A DNA stretch of 64,000 nucleotides, from positions 62,001 to 126,000 of the forward strand of contig JAQUGR010000003.1 of assembly GCA_028683955.1 (NCBI GenBank), given 5' to 3'. The translations under genes were made by a program, and so were the position numbers. The first letter of the stretch is position 1, and the number at the start of each line of letters is the position of its first letter. The notes under the pieces were generated by a model that saw only the letters and a program-made list of their open reading frames with translations, was not told the origin of the DNA and did no database searches. The DNA is from Bacillota bacterium. GTDB taxonomy: Bacteria; Bacillota; TC1. This document shows, one piece after another, positions 1-8,009 of the stretch.

Positions 1-601
1 GGTTTCCACCTTGAATTATTATAAGATTTTTTATAGCGTTTACTTCTTTTGAATTAGCTATTTGATCCTCACTACCAATTATGGCCAAAACAGGTATATC
101 AAAATCATTTATTGGGTAAGCACCAAGTAATATAAGTCCATCATACTTATACTCTGTTCCTTCAATATAACTACTGGCCATAGCTCCACCCAAAGAGTGT
201 CCCCCAATATACCATTTAGTAATATTACCTAGATTACTGGGATCGTGTCTTACTTCATCTGCCGCTTTAATCTTGAAAACTGCCAAATTAAAAGGCATCT
301 CTACAATAATAGTTGTAATTCCATTATCCGCCAATTTTTTCATTAAGGGTGCATAAGCTATAGCTTCCACTTTACCCCCTGGATAAAAGATAAAACCTAT
401 ATTTTTATCATTCTTGACATCTGGTTTAAAAATATAGTAATCATCCATATTTTTAGAAATATCCGTATTCCTAGCTATATTATCAGCTCTATAATAGTCT
501 AAGGTATAAATATAAAATGATCCTATTGCTACAATTATAGCAATAAAAACTCCGATTAGTATTCTTTTAAGTATTTTCCAAAATCTGCTATTATTCTTCA
601 A
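1..601 (-). CDS. Alpha/beta hydrolase, 3'-truncated by window edge
   Basis: Open frame that runs off the left end, so only about the first 200 residues are visible. It starts with a basic stretch and one hydrophobic segment (roughly residues 9-30), suggesting a membrane anchor or uncleaved signal. The nucleophile-elbow motif GHSLGG is present near residue 137, followed by a GAYPIND-type strand and a GSED turn that in this fold carries the acidic residue. This fits the Abhydrolase_5 (dienelactone-hydrolase-like) group; the substrate cannot be told. The start is TTG at 601 or GTG at 607, both overlapping the end of the upstream methyltransferase gene, so the two genes are probably translationally coupled. 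The catalytic His lies outside the window. Confidence 0.7.
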   Translation of the reverse strand, partial: MKNNSRFWKILKRILIGVFIAIIVAIGSFYIYTLDYYRADNIARNTDISKNMDDYYIFKPDVKNDKNIGFIFYPGGKVEAIAYAPLMKKLADNGITTIIVEMPFNLAVFKIKAADEVRHDPSNLGNITKWYIGGHSLGGAMASSYIEGTEYKYDGLILLGAYPINDFDIPVLAIIGSEDQIANSKEVNAIKNLIIIQGGN

Positions 602-1070
602 TTTCACTCACAATTCTTTCTAATTCTAATAATTGTTTTTTTATATTTAATCCACCTTTATAACCTATTAAATTTCCTTTACTCCCTATTACTCTATGAC
701 AAGGTATGATTATAGGTAATGGATTATGATTATTAGCCATTCCTATGGCTCTTGCAGCCTTTGGACTACCTATGGCTATAGCTATCTCCTTATAACTTTT
801 AGTAGTACCGTAAGGAATATCGCTTAATGCAGACCAAACACTTTTCATAAAGTCAGTTCCAGTATATGATATTGGAATATTAAATTCTTTAATATCTCCA
901 TCCAGATAATTATTAATTTGATTTTTAACATCAAGTAATAAATCAGTTTCTTTCAATACTATATTAGGAGGCATAGACTCTCCTGGAAGTATTACTCCTA
1001 CTAACTTTCCATTTGATTCTAAAAGTCCAAATTCACCGATAATTGTTTTAAAATTATATCCATATACCAT
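591..1070 (-). CDS. ogt: Methylated-DNA--protein-cysteine S-methyltransferase
   Basis: A 159-residue suicide repair enzyme that moves the methyl group from O6-methylguanine (or O4-methylthymine) in DNA to its own cysteine. The active-site motif PCHRVIG is intact with Cys124, and the preceding helix-turn-helix region (IPYGTTKSYKEIA, then SPKAARAIGMANNHNP) has the usual arginine-finger and Asn layout. Length matches the small Ogt/MGMT class without an AdaA-like N-terminal part. It sits 15 bp downstream of a small membrane-protein gene and overlaps the hydrolase gene that follows. Identification is firm; whether it is inducible cannot be seen. Confidence 0.93.
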   Translation of the reverse strand: MVYGYNFKTIIGEFGLLESNGKLVGVILPGESMPPNIVLKETDLLLDVKNQINNYLDGDIKEFNIPISYTGTDFMKSVWSALSDIPYGTTKSYKEIAIAIGSPKAARAIGMANNHNPLPIIIPCHRVIGSKGNLIGYKGGLNIKKQLLELERIVSEIEE

Positions 1071-1085
1071 AATCCCTCGACTCCT

Positions 1086-1382
1086 TTATTCTTCAATTAC
1101 CATTGTTTCAACGTTATTTAAATTAATACGTTTATTATTTCTTAACCATAAAATTGCATCAACACTAACCATTAGAAAATTCAAAGCATAAAGATAAATT
1201 ACTAAATCATAGCTATAAAACATCTTATGTAATATACCTGATAAATACCCAATCATTACTACAAGAAGAAATATAAGACTTTTCCCATTATTGGATTTTG
1301 ATTTTAGGGATTTATATATGGAAAATGGCCATGCAGCACCAAAACACAAAAGCATTATTATTTCAAATAAACTCATTTTCAA
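1086..1382 (-). CDS. Small membrane protein, PQ-loop-like
   Basis: A 98-residue protein with three predicted membrane helices (about residues 5-22, 34-52 and 58-78). The first helix ends in a WPFSIYKSLKSKS stretch, which resembles the PQ-loop/SemiSWEET half-transporter signature, where a Pro sits within a helix and is followed by a polar loop. It is thus possibly a homo-oligomeric small-molecule transporter subunit, but the canonical PQ pair is not present and no substrate is implied. It lies between the SDR gene upstream and ogt downstream on the same strand and may be cotranscribed with both. Confidence 0.55.
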   Translation of the reverse strand: MKMSLFEIIMLLCFGAAWPFSIYKSLKSKSNNGKSLIFLLVVMIGYLSGILHKMFYSYDLVIYLYALNFLMVSVDAILWLRNNKRINLNNVETMVIEE

Positions 1383-1395
1383 CCTCCATTAAATA

Positions 1396-2130
1396 TTAGA
1401 TAGCTGTAAAACCACCGTCAATTACTAAATTTGCACCAGTCATAAAACTTGAATCTCCACTAGCTAAAAATACAGCACCTTTTGCTATTTCAATTGGGTT
1501 AGCCATTCTTTGCATAGGTATCATCTTGATGAATTCTTGGTCAATATTATCCAATAAAGGTGTTGCTGTAGCTCCAGGGCAAAGTGCATTAACTCTAATA
1601 TTTTCTTTAGCATATTGTGCAGCCATACTTTTTGTTAGTTGAATAATTGCGCCTTTTGTTGCACTATATGCATGAAGACCCCATGCTCCAACTAGTCCAG
1701 CTGATGAACCAATATTAATAATACTACCACTACCATTATTTCTCATTACTGGAACAATATATTTACAAATCAAATACGGTGCTTTAACATTAACTCTAAA
1801 TATTGCATCCCATTGTTCTTCATCCAGACTTTCTACAGTACCTTGAGTAGCTATACCAGCATTATTTACTAATATATCAATATTTGAATACTTTTTTATT
1901 ATATCATCCATAGTTTTCTTAATAGCTGAAGAATCATTAAGATCAATTTGATAAAATTCAGTTTTTACACCAAATTCACTGCTTATATCTTTACAAACAC
2001 TAGTCCCTCTATCAGTATTTCTTCCAAGAATAATTAATTGTGCTCCCTCTCTTGCAAACTCCCTGGCTATTGCCTCTCCAATACCTAAAGTGCCTCCTGT
2101 TACAATCGCAATTTTGTTTTTAAGCTTCAT
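1396..2130 (-). CDS. SDR-family oxidoreductase
   Basis: A classical short-chain dehydrogenase of about 244 residues. The cofactor motif TGGTLGIG is near the N-terminus, NNAG follows the fourth strand, and the catalytic Ser-Tyr-Lys set is seen as GSSAG followed by YSATK. The C-terminal MTGANLVIDGG signature is typical of the glucose/3-oxoacyl dehydrogenase subgroup, so the fold and NAD(P)-dependent alcohol/ketone chemistry are secure but the substrate is not. An in-frame ATG exists at 2145, but the GGAG at that position is better placed as the ribosome-binding site for the ATG at 2130 (8-base spacing), which is used here. Divergent from the RibD-like gene. Confidence 0.88.
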   Translation of the reverse strand: MKLKNKIAIVTGGTLGIGEAIAREFAREGAQLIILGRNTDRGTSVCKDISSEFGVKTEFYQIDLNDSSAIKKTMDDIIKKYSNIDILVNNAGIATQGTVESLDEEQWDAIFRVNVKAPYLICKYIVPVMRNNGSGSIINIGSSAGLVGAWGLHAYSATKGAIIQLTKSMAAQYAKENIRVNALCPGATATPLLDNIDQEFIKMIPMQRMANPIEIAKGAVFLASGDSSFMTGANLVIDGGFTAI

Positions 2131-2230
2131 TATTATCATCTCCATTCTTAATTCATTTACTCTTCTATTTTACCATCAATTATTCTATATAGTCTATGGT
2201 ATTTAATAATAAGGTTATAACAATATCCTC

Positions 2231-2259
2231 TAGACATTGGATGACTCAAGGAGTATAAT
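2231..2259 (+). promoter_or_regulatory. Sigma-A-type promoter of the RibD-like gene
   Basis: TAGACA (2231-2236) and a perfect TATAAT (2254-2259) are separated by 17 bp, which predicts transcription from about 2266. This is the only good promoter match in the divergent intergenic region. The transcript start lies immediately before the inverted repeat described at 2267-2289. Confidence 0.6.
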
Positions 2260-2266
2260 TTAGTAA

Positions 2267-2289
2267 CTGTTAAAAGTATTTATTAACAG
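2267..2289 (+). repeat. Inverted repeat in the 5' leader of the RibD-like gene
   Basis: Perfect 7-bp arms CTGTTAA and TTAACAG flank a 9-base loop directly at the predicted transcript start. It could be a repressor operator or a leader hairpin ahead of the strong AGGAGG ribosome-binding site. There is no U-run, so it is not a terminator. Confidence 0.4.
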
Positions 2290-2314
2290 CGAATTTTTAT
2301 TAGGAGGTTCTTAA

Positions 2315-3328
2315 ATGAACAATTTTACTTTACTAGACTTTCCAGTGGAGAAGGTCAAATTTCAAACATTAATGAGAAATGAAGAATACTTTAATGAAGT
2401 AAGAGCCATTTCTCCAGAACCAGCTACTCCAGCTAAAATTCTTGCAGGTTATGGTGAAATTCAATTTCCACCAGCACCATCTGACAGACCATATACTTTT
2501 GCTTCAATAGTGGTCTCTGTAGACGGGAAAATTTCATTTCCTGACGATAGTCACGGTGATTTAATCGCAGGTAATAATTTTAGAGATCCAGATGGTGGTT
2601 TAGGAGATTACTGGGTATTAAACATTTTGCGTTTTTATTCTGACGGTATCATTATAGGAGCAAGAACTCTAATTGATAACGAAGTAATGAATGCCAATTG
2701 TTTTGACAAAGATTTAGCTGATTTAAGATTAGATTATTTGAAGAAAAAACATTATTGTCCAGCTCATATTCTTGTCTCTTTCGATGGAACAGATATACCT
2801 TTAAAACATTCTGTCTTCGATATAGATGCACCACTGGCTATTGCAACCTCACCAGATGGAGTTGATTATGTAAGAAAAAATAGCGATATAGATTTTATTG
2901 TTATTGGACCTTATAAGAATAAAGAAGATGTTAATATAGATGAATTAAAAGGTTTATTTGAAGCAAAACCACAACAACGTCTATTAATAGGAACTGGTGA
3001 AGGTTCTAAAACCGATGGTCCTTTATTAATGTATATTCTTAAGCACCTAGGTATGGAAAGACTTCTAATTGAGTCACCTTCATATATGACTTATCTTATG
3101 AGCATAAACTCCATGGATGAGATGTTCATGAATTACTCCTCAGTTTTTGCAGCTGGGAAAATAGGTTTTGGAGCATTCTTGGACTTTGGGGTTAACGATC
3201 ATCCTCACTCAGATTTTGTCCAAATAGCCTTGCATAATGTTAACTTTATCGCTACAAGACAAAAGATGATTTATGGGTTGAAAAATGATAATGCTGTTCA
3301 TATGATAACTGGAAAACCAGTTAAATAA
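2315..3328 (+). CDS. RibD C-terminal/dihydrofolate-reductase-family reductase
   Basis: A 337-residue protein with one RibD_C-like (deaminase-reductase/DHFR fold) domain. Its central core begins with TFASIVVSVDGKISF, the strand that binds NADPH in this family, and continues with GIIIGARTL and LLIGTGEG-type segments before the C-terminal IESPSYMTYL region. The N-terminal 60 residues are not part of the usual domain and look like a lineage-specific extension. It is not in a riboflavin operon, so a role as the true pyrimidine reductase RibD is unlikely; it is best called a stand-alone NAD(P)H-dependent reductase of unknown substrate. The AGGAGG site 7 bases before the ATG makes the start certain. 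Confidence 0.75.
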   Translation: MNNFTLLDFPVEKVKFQTLMRNEEYFNEVRAISPEPATPAKILAGYGEIQFPPAPSDRPYTFASIVVSVDGKISFPDDSHGDLIAGNNFRDPDGGLGDYWVLNILRFYSDGIIIGARTLIDNEVMNANCFDKDLADLRLDYLKKKHYCPAHILVSFDGTDIPLKHSVFDIDAPLAIATSPDGVDYVRKNSDIDFIVIGPYKNKEDVNIDELKGLFEAKPQQRLLIGTGEGSKTDGPLLMYILKHLGMERLLIESPSYMTYLMSINSMDEMFMNYSSVFAAGKIGFGAFLDFGVNDHPHSDFVQIALHNVNFIATRQKMIYGLKNDNAVHMITGKPVK

Positions 3329-3433
3329 ATTTTTATAAACCATAAATATTTATAGTTATAATCGTAGTTATGTAATTAGATTTTTTTAGATATTGTTATT
3401 GATAAGTATATAGTAAAGTAATTAGATAAAAAA

Positions 3434-3461
3434 CAACTCAACAATTATGTTGAGTTGTTTT
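3434..3461. terminator. Bidirectional intrinsic terminator
   Basis: The 9-bp stem CAACTCAAC/GTTGAGTTG with a 6-base loop has T-runs on one side and A-runs on the other. It separates the converging RibD-like gene (ends 3328) and the GGDEF/HD-GYP gene (ends 3475), and can serve both. Confidence 0.85.
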
Positions 3462-3474
3462 AATTTAATATATT

Positions 3475-5766
3475 CTACCATTCGTTTGATAAACAATAAT
3501 TCCTGAAAGTAGCAACAATATATGGATCAAATTGTGTTCCAGAACATTTTTTTAATTCAGCTAAGGCCTCCTCATGAGTCATACCTTTTCTATATGACCT
3601 GTTAGCTGTCATGGCTTCATAAGAATCAGCTACATTAATTATTCTGGCAATTAATGGGATATTATCTCCAGCTAATCCTCTTGGATAACCTTTACCATCC
3701 CATCTCTCATGATGGTAAAGTATATAATCTGCAAGCTTGGTATAAGCATCAACTGACTTCATAATTTGATACCCACTCTCAGGATGTCTTTTTATTTGTT
3801 CGAATTCTATTGCAGTCAACGCACCTTTTTTATTTAAAATATTCTCATCTATGGCAATCTTTCCTATATCATGTAATAGTCCTGCTAATTCTATTTCTTT
3901 TACCACTTCTGGTTCAAACTTCATAATCTCAGCAATTTTTTTACAAATCTTACTAACATTTTGAGAATGTATTCTTTCTCTTTTGTTTTTTTCATTAAGG
4001 GTATTTAAGATAACTTGGACAGTTCTACTTCGCATACTCTGTCCTTCAGTTATTTTTTTACGATACATATGTTCTTCTGCACGTGTATAAATATCATCAA
4101 TATTTTCTATTATAAACCTTCTTGTAGCCCAACCTATTGATACAGATATTATAATATTTTCAAATTCGACTTTTTCAAGATATCTATATATACTTTTAAT
4201 AATTTCTTCAGCCGCTTGATTTTCAGTATAAGGCATAAGTATTACAAATTCATCTCCACCTACTCTAAAAACAACATCGTTAGTTCTACTTAATTTTTTA
4301 AAAGCATCTCCAACAACTCTTAACATACGATCACCAACAACATGTCCAAAAGCATCATTAGTTAGCTTTAATCCGTTCACATCAATAATTGCTAGAGTTA
4401 AAGGTAAAAATTCCTCTGAATTAAACATTACTAATTGTTCTTCAAAAAAATATCGATTATATAAACCAGTTAACTGATCATGATAGCTTAAATACTTGAT
4501 TCTTTCTAATCTTTCTTTTTTTTCTCTAATATCACGAAAAACCATAACAGCGCCTTCACTGGCTCCATTATTATCCAATATTGGTGCAATGCTATACTCT
4601 ATAGGCACTATTTCACCAGACTTAATAATTACTGATAAATCATCCCTTATTAATTTATCAGGTTCTAAGAAATCTTCTAGGAAACAAATAATTCTTTCAC
4701 CACTTTTTTCATCTACAAGATTAATCAAATCAATTATATTTTTTCCAATCACTTCTTCCGTTTTGTAGCCGGACATTATTTCAGTCGCATTATTGATAAA
4801 TTGAACCTTACCTTCAAGATCAATAGAAATAACCCCATCAATAATTGATTGTAATATGGTTTGGAAAAGATTTCTTTCATTTCTAATCGTACTTTCCAAA
4901 CTTTTCATTTTCGTTATGTTAACATTACAACCAACTACCCTTACAGGTTGATTATTCTCATCCCACTCCACTATTCGACCAGACTTTATAACCCAAACAA
5001 TTGAACCATTTTTATGTTTATATCTAGCCTCATGATAAAAAGGGATTTCGCCCAAACTCTCTACATGGTTTTCAAACATAACCACTGACTTTTTTAAATC
5101 ATCTTCATGAATAAGTTCTTTCCATAAATCAGGATTATTTTCAAGTTCATTATCATCATAACCAAACATATTTTTATAGGATGCACTATAATAAGCTGTA
5201 TTTTCTTTAAAGTTTTTATCCCAGTAACCAGACATCACTCCATCAAGAATTGTTATTAATAAGTTTTTCTCTAAATTAATTTTTTCTGCAACTCTAATCT
5301 CATTACTTATATCTGTAAATAAGGTTGCAAACTCATATTTTTTAGGACTATATACACTTACATGAAAGTGTTTCCCTAATGCTTTAGAATAATTTGAATA
5401 ATGTGTAGGAATTGATTCTATTGCAACTTCACCATATGTTTGTATCCATGAGTCTTCTGTTTCAGGTAATATTTCAGTAACGCATTTACCTAAAATATCT
5501 TCAGCTTTCAAACCTGTTATTTCCTCAAAGGCATTATTAACTTCTAAAAACATATAATCTATAGGCTGACCTGCCTCGTTACAAATTATTTTATGTAAAG
5601 CAAAACCCTCATTCATATGATCAAAGAGTTTCTTATAATTTAACTTGATTTCGTTCTCTTTTTTACTAGTAATATTAGTATGAAGCATAATAATGAACAA
5701 CATAATTAACAAGGCACTTAAAAGGCCAATAATTGTCCACTCTTCAATAAAAAAAGTGTAATTCAT
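3475..5766 (-). CDS. PAS-PAS-PAS-GGDEF-HD-GYP cyclic-di-GMP enzyme
   Basis: A 763-residue sensor that both carries a diguanylate cyclase domain and a cyclic-di-GMP phosphodiesterase domain. Order: one N-terminal membrane helix (about 8-30), three PAS domains (about 45-150, 170-290, 300-415), GGDEF (about 430-585) and HD-GYP (about 598-760). The GGDEF signature is intact at 503-507 and is preceded by an RTND inhibitory I-site with exact 5-residue spacing. The HD-GYP part has LLHDIGK and HHERWDGKGYP, so both halves look active. The frame extends upstream to a TTG at 5796, but the G-rich ribosome-binding site precedes the ATG at 5766. It is single, with its own promoter and terminator. Confidence 0.9.
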   Translation of the reverse strand: MNYTFFIEEWTIIGLLSALLIMLFIIMLHTNITSKKENEIKLNYKKLFDHMNEGFALHKIICNEAGQPIDYMFLEVNNAFEEITGLKAEDILGKCVTEILPETEDSWIQTYGEVAIESIPTHYSNYSKALGKHFHVSVYSPKKYEFATLFTDISNEIRVAEKINLEKNLLITILDGVMSGYWDKNFKENTAYYSASYKNMFGYDDNELENNPDLWKELIHEDDLKKSVVMFENHVESLGEIPFYHEARYKHKNGSIVWVIKSGRIVEWDENNQPVRVVGCNVNITKMKSLESTIRNERNLFQTILQSIIDGVISIDLEGKVQFINNATEIMSGYKTEEVIGKNIIDLINLVDEKSGERIICFLEDFLEPDKLIRDDLSVIIKSGEIVPIEYSIAPILDNNGASEGAVMVFRDIREKKERLERIKYLSYHDQLTGLYNRYFFEEQLVMFNSEEFLPLTLAIIDVNGLKLTNDAFGHVVGDRMLRVVGDAFKKLSRTNDVVFRVGGDEFVILMPYTENQAAEEIIKSIYRYLEKVEFENIIISVSIGWATRRFIIENIDDIYTRAEEHMYRKKITEGQSMRSRTVQVILNTLNEKNKRERIHSQNVSKICKKIAEIMKFEPEVVKEIELAGLLHDIGKIAIDENILNKKGALTAIEFEQIKRHPESGYQIMKSVDAYTKLADYILYHHERWDGKGYPRGLAGDNIPLIARIINVADSYEAMTANRSYRKGMTHEEALAELKKCSGTQFDPYIVATFRNYCLSNEW

Positions 5767-5832
5767 TTTATTTAATTCCCCCCATAATAAATACAAAAAA
5801 TCAAAAGTAAATTATTTATATTTATTACATTT

Positions 5833-5861
5833 ATTATACAAGTAAATTATAAAAATACCAA
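5833..5861 (-). promoter_or_regulatory. Promoter of the GGDEF/HD-GYP gene
   Basis: Read on the minus strand, TTGGTA (5861-5856) and TATAAT (5838-5833) are 17 bp apart, giving a start near 5826 and a leader of about 60 bases before the ATG at 5766. Confidence 0.5.
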
Positions 5862-5881
5862 TCAATTTAGTAAAATTAAAG

Positions 5882-5912
5882 AAAAGAGTTAAGTCTATTA
5901 CTTAACTCTTTT
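5882..5912 (-). terminator. Terminator of the kinase/aldolase/redox operon
   Basis: A 12-bp stem (AAAAGAGTTAAG with its complement) starts within the last codons of the ferredoxin-BFD gene and is followed, reading leftward, by CTTTAATTTT. It closes the operon that begins at 13005. Confidence 0.75.
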
Positions 5913-6606
5913 CCTGACTTAATTCTTTAATGCTTATTACCCCTACCGGAGGTCTTTTACTTGAAGGAAGTTGTTCTGATAAACTTATACCTAATTCTCT
6001 AACAATAATATTAGCTATTAATCTATTACAAGTTTTACCTTGACACATACCCATACCACTTCTTGTTCTTCTTTTGATAGCATCTACTGTCCTATCACCT
6101 TTTTTTATAGCATTAATAATTTCACTCTCAAATATTTCTTCACAACGACAAATTATAGGATCATCTTTTACAATATATTTTTTTATTCCTACTACACTTT
6201 TTGTAATTGAACTATCAACAATTACAAATACTAAAGTAGTTGGATCATTCTTATTTGGCTTTTTGAGTTTTTCAACTATACCATGTCCTAATTCATTACC
6301 ATTTGCATCAACCACAGTTACCTCATCACCAATCTCTGGCAATGGATAATATTCATAAGGTATAGCTACATAATCCTTATCTCCACCTGTAACCATAGCC
6401 ATAGTAATAGCTATTCCAGGACAGGCAGCTACACATATACCACAGCCTCTACATTTAGTAATGTCTAGTACTGGAATATTTGTTATATCTTCACCAATTA
6501 ATATTGCACCAAAAGGACATGATGTTTCACAAGGATTACAAGGAATTGGTTGAAAACAATTTATTCTAGCTAGATAATTACTTCTTATCATTTTATTTAA
6601 AACCAC
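5902..6606 (-). CDS. Ferredoxin plus BFD-type [2Fe-2S] subunit of a HcnAB-like redox complex
   Basis: A 234-residue electron carrier. The N-terminal half has two ferredoxin motifs, CNPCETSCPFGAI and CRGCGICVAACPG, able to hold two [4Fe-4S] clusters. The C-terminal half has a bacterioferritin-associated-ferredoxin-like (Fer2_BFD) motif: CRCEEIF, then CQGKTC about 35 residues later. Such proteins pair with FAD/NAD enzymes in hydrogen-cyanide-synthase-like and D-hydroxyproline-dehydrogenase-like complexes, which is how the three genes upstream are arranged. GTG at 6606 (GGAG 7 bases before, 14-base overlap with the upstream gene) is preferred over ATG at 6591. Last gene of the operon. Confidence 0.8.
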   Translation of the reverse strand: MVLNKMIRSNYLARINCFQPIPCNPCETSCPFGAILIGEDITNIPVLDITKCRGCGICVAACPGIAITMAMVTGGDKDYVAIPYEYYPLPEIGDEVTVVDANGNELGHGIVEKLKKPNKNDPTTLVFVIVDSSITKSVVGIKKYIVKDDPIICRCEEIFESEIINAIKKGDRTVDAIKRRTRSGMGMCQGKTCNRLIANIIVRELGISLSEQLPSSKRPPVGVISIKELSQEKS

Positions 6607-7696
6607 CTTTCATCTCCATTTGCTTTTTGATTATCTCTTCTTTGGCACTAGCTCTTTTTGAGCCAAATTGTCCACTTCTCAACTTAGCTAATCTTTTATA
6701 TATTTCTTCGATTTCTTTAACACCTTTATTTTTATCCAATTTCCCTAGTTCCATAGCAACTGCCACTCCAGCTAATGATCCTTCTTCCATTGCAGTACTA
6801 GCTTCTTCAACCCCTGATATATCACCAGCAATAAAAATATCCTCGGTTATTTTTAATCTGTTGTCATGTATTGGCAGATATCCACCTAGGGTACTCATGT
6901 AGATTATTGGAGCATTAACCATTTGTGCAAGCTCAATTCTTGGAGTTAAGCCTACAGCAAAGCAAATTGTATCACAGTCTATCAAAAAGCTTTTAGACTT
7001 ATCAACTTTAAATTTTTCATCTACAGGAGCAATTATTGCCCCATCAACTTCTATATCACCTTTAGCTTCAATTACTGTATGTCCCAAATATATTGGTATA
7101 CCGGCTCTTCTTAACTTATTAGCATGAACATCATAGCCACCTACATTTTGTGATGCTTCGACTACTCCAACGACCTCGGCTCCAGCTTGCATTAACTGAT
7201 ATGAGGTTATTAACCCCACATTGCCAGTTCCTATCATTAATATTTTTTTCCCGGGTAATACTCTATGAACATTTATAAAAGTTTGAGCCGCTCCTGCGGT
7301 CATAATACCAGGTAGAGTTGACCCTTTAAAAGCTATAGCATTTTCGCTGGCACCCGTTGCTAATATTATCTTTTGGGCTTTCACCTTTTGGGTTTTACCA
7401 TCTTTTAATATTCCAACAATATTATTATCAAATATACCCCATACTCTTGTATTTAAATATACTTCAACCCCATCTTGATCCACTTCATTTAATAGTTGTT
7501 CTCCAATTTTATAACCTCTTGTTCCTGCTTTGTGTTCCTTTGAACCAAAAAATTTATGTATTTGTTTAAACAGCTGTCCTCCTGGTAATGGATTTTCATC
7601 AACTACTATGGTTTTAACTCCACACTTTCCTGCTGCAATTCCTGCTGAAAGTCCAGCTGGACCCCCTCCAATAACTAATAGTTCAATATTTATCAT
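6593..7696 (-). CDS. FAD/NAD(P)-dependent oxidoreductase, HcnB-like
   Basis: About 367 residues with an N-terminal FAD Rossmann motif (VIGGGPAGLSAGIAAG), a central NAD motif (MIGTGNVGLITSYQLMQAGAEV) and a C-terminal IFIAGDISGVEEASTAMEEG flavin loop. This is the two-dinucleotide-binding layout of the HcnB/OoxA/SoxA-like subunits that pass electrons between a DadA-type flavoenzyme and Fe-S carriers. No redox-active CxxC is seen between the domains, so it is not a thioredoxin-reductase type. The ATG at 7696 is preferred to the GTG 12 bases upstream because a GGTGG site precedes it. It overlaps both neighbours, pointing to a tight complex. Confidence 0.85.
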   Translation of the reverse strand: MINIELLVIGGGPAGLSAGIAAGKCGVKTIVVDENPLPGGQLFKQIHKFFGSKEHKAGTRGYKIGEQLLNEVDQDGVEVYLNTRVWGIFDNNIVGILKDGKTQKVKAQKIILATGASENAIAFKGSTLPGIMTAGAAQTFINVHRVLPGKKILMIGTGNVGLITSYQLMQAGAEVVGVVEASQNVGGYDVHANKLRRAGIPIYLGHTVIEAKGDIEVDGAIIAPVDEKFKVDKSKSFLIDCDTICFAVGLTPRIELAQMVNAPIIYMSTLGGYLPIHDNRLKITEDIFIAGDISGVEEASTAMEEGSLAGVAVAMELGKLDKNKGVKEIEEIYKRLAKLRSGQFGSKRASAKEEIIKKQMEMKGGFK

Positions 7697-8009
7697 CAAG
7701 GTCACCACCCTTTCCTTTACCTACCTGAGTTTTAACTACCATTCCATCTTCAACGAGAGTAACACAAGTTCTGACATTAGAAACTCCATTAACTTCCATA
7801 ATACAATCATTACATTGTCCAATACCACAGTAAAGACCTCTTGGTTCCGCTGTTTTTATAGTCTTTCTAAAAATTCTAATACCTGCAGCTAATAGTGCTG
7901 CTGCAATCGGCTCACCTTCTATTGCTTCAATTTTCTTTCCATCTACATATATAACAACTATCTTTTTTTCTGTAATTTCACCCAATATAGGATGATGCTT
8001 AATTCTCAT
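7683..8009 (-). CDS. (2Fe-2S)-binding subunit, HcnA-like
   Basis: A small plant-type ferredoxin-fold protein of about 108 residues (Fer2_4 type). The cluster cysteines are seen in LYCGIGQCNDC followed by a distal RTCVT Cys. A short acidic/hydrophobic N-terminus and no flavin motif mark it as the small electron-transfer subunit found with HcnB- and HcnC-like partners. The frame stays open to 8063 inside the previous gene, but the ATG at 8009 has GGGAG with 7-base spacing and overlaps the upstream stop by 11 bases, so it is taken as the start. Confidence 0.85.
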   Translation of the reverse strand: MRIKHHPILGEITEKKIVVIYVDGKKIEAIEGEPIAAALLAAGIRIFRKTIKTAEPRGLYCGIGQCNDCIMEVNGVSNVRTCVTLVEDGMVVKTQVGKGKGGDLDDKY

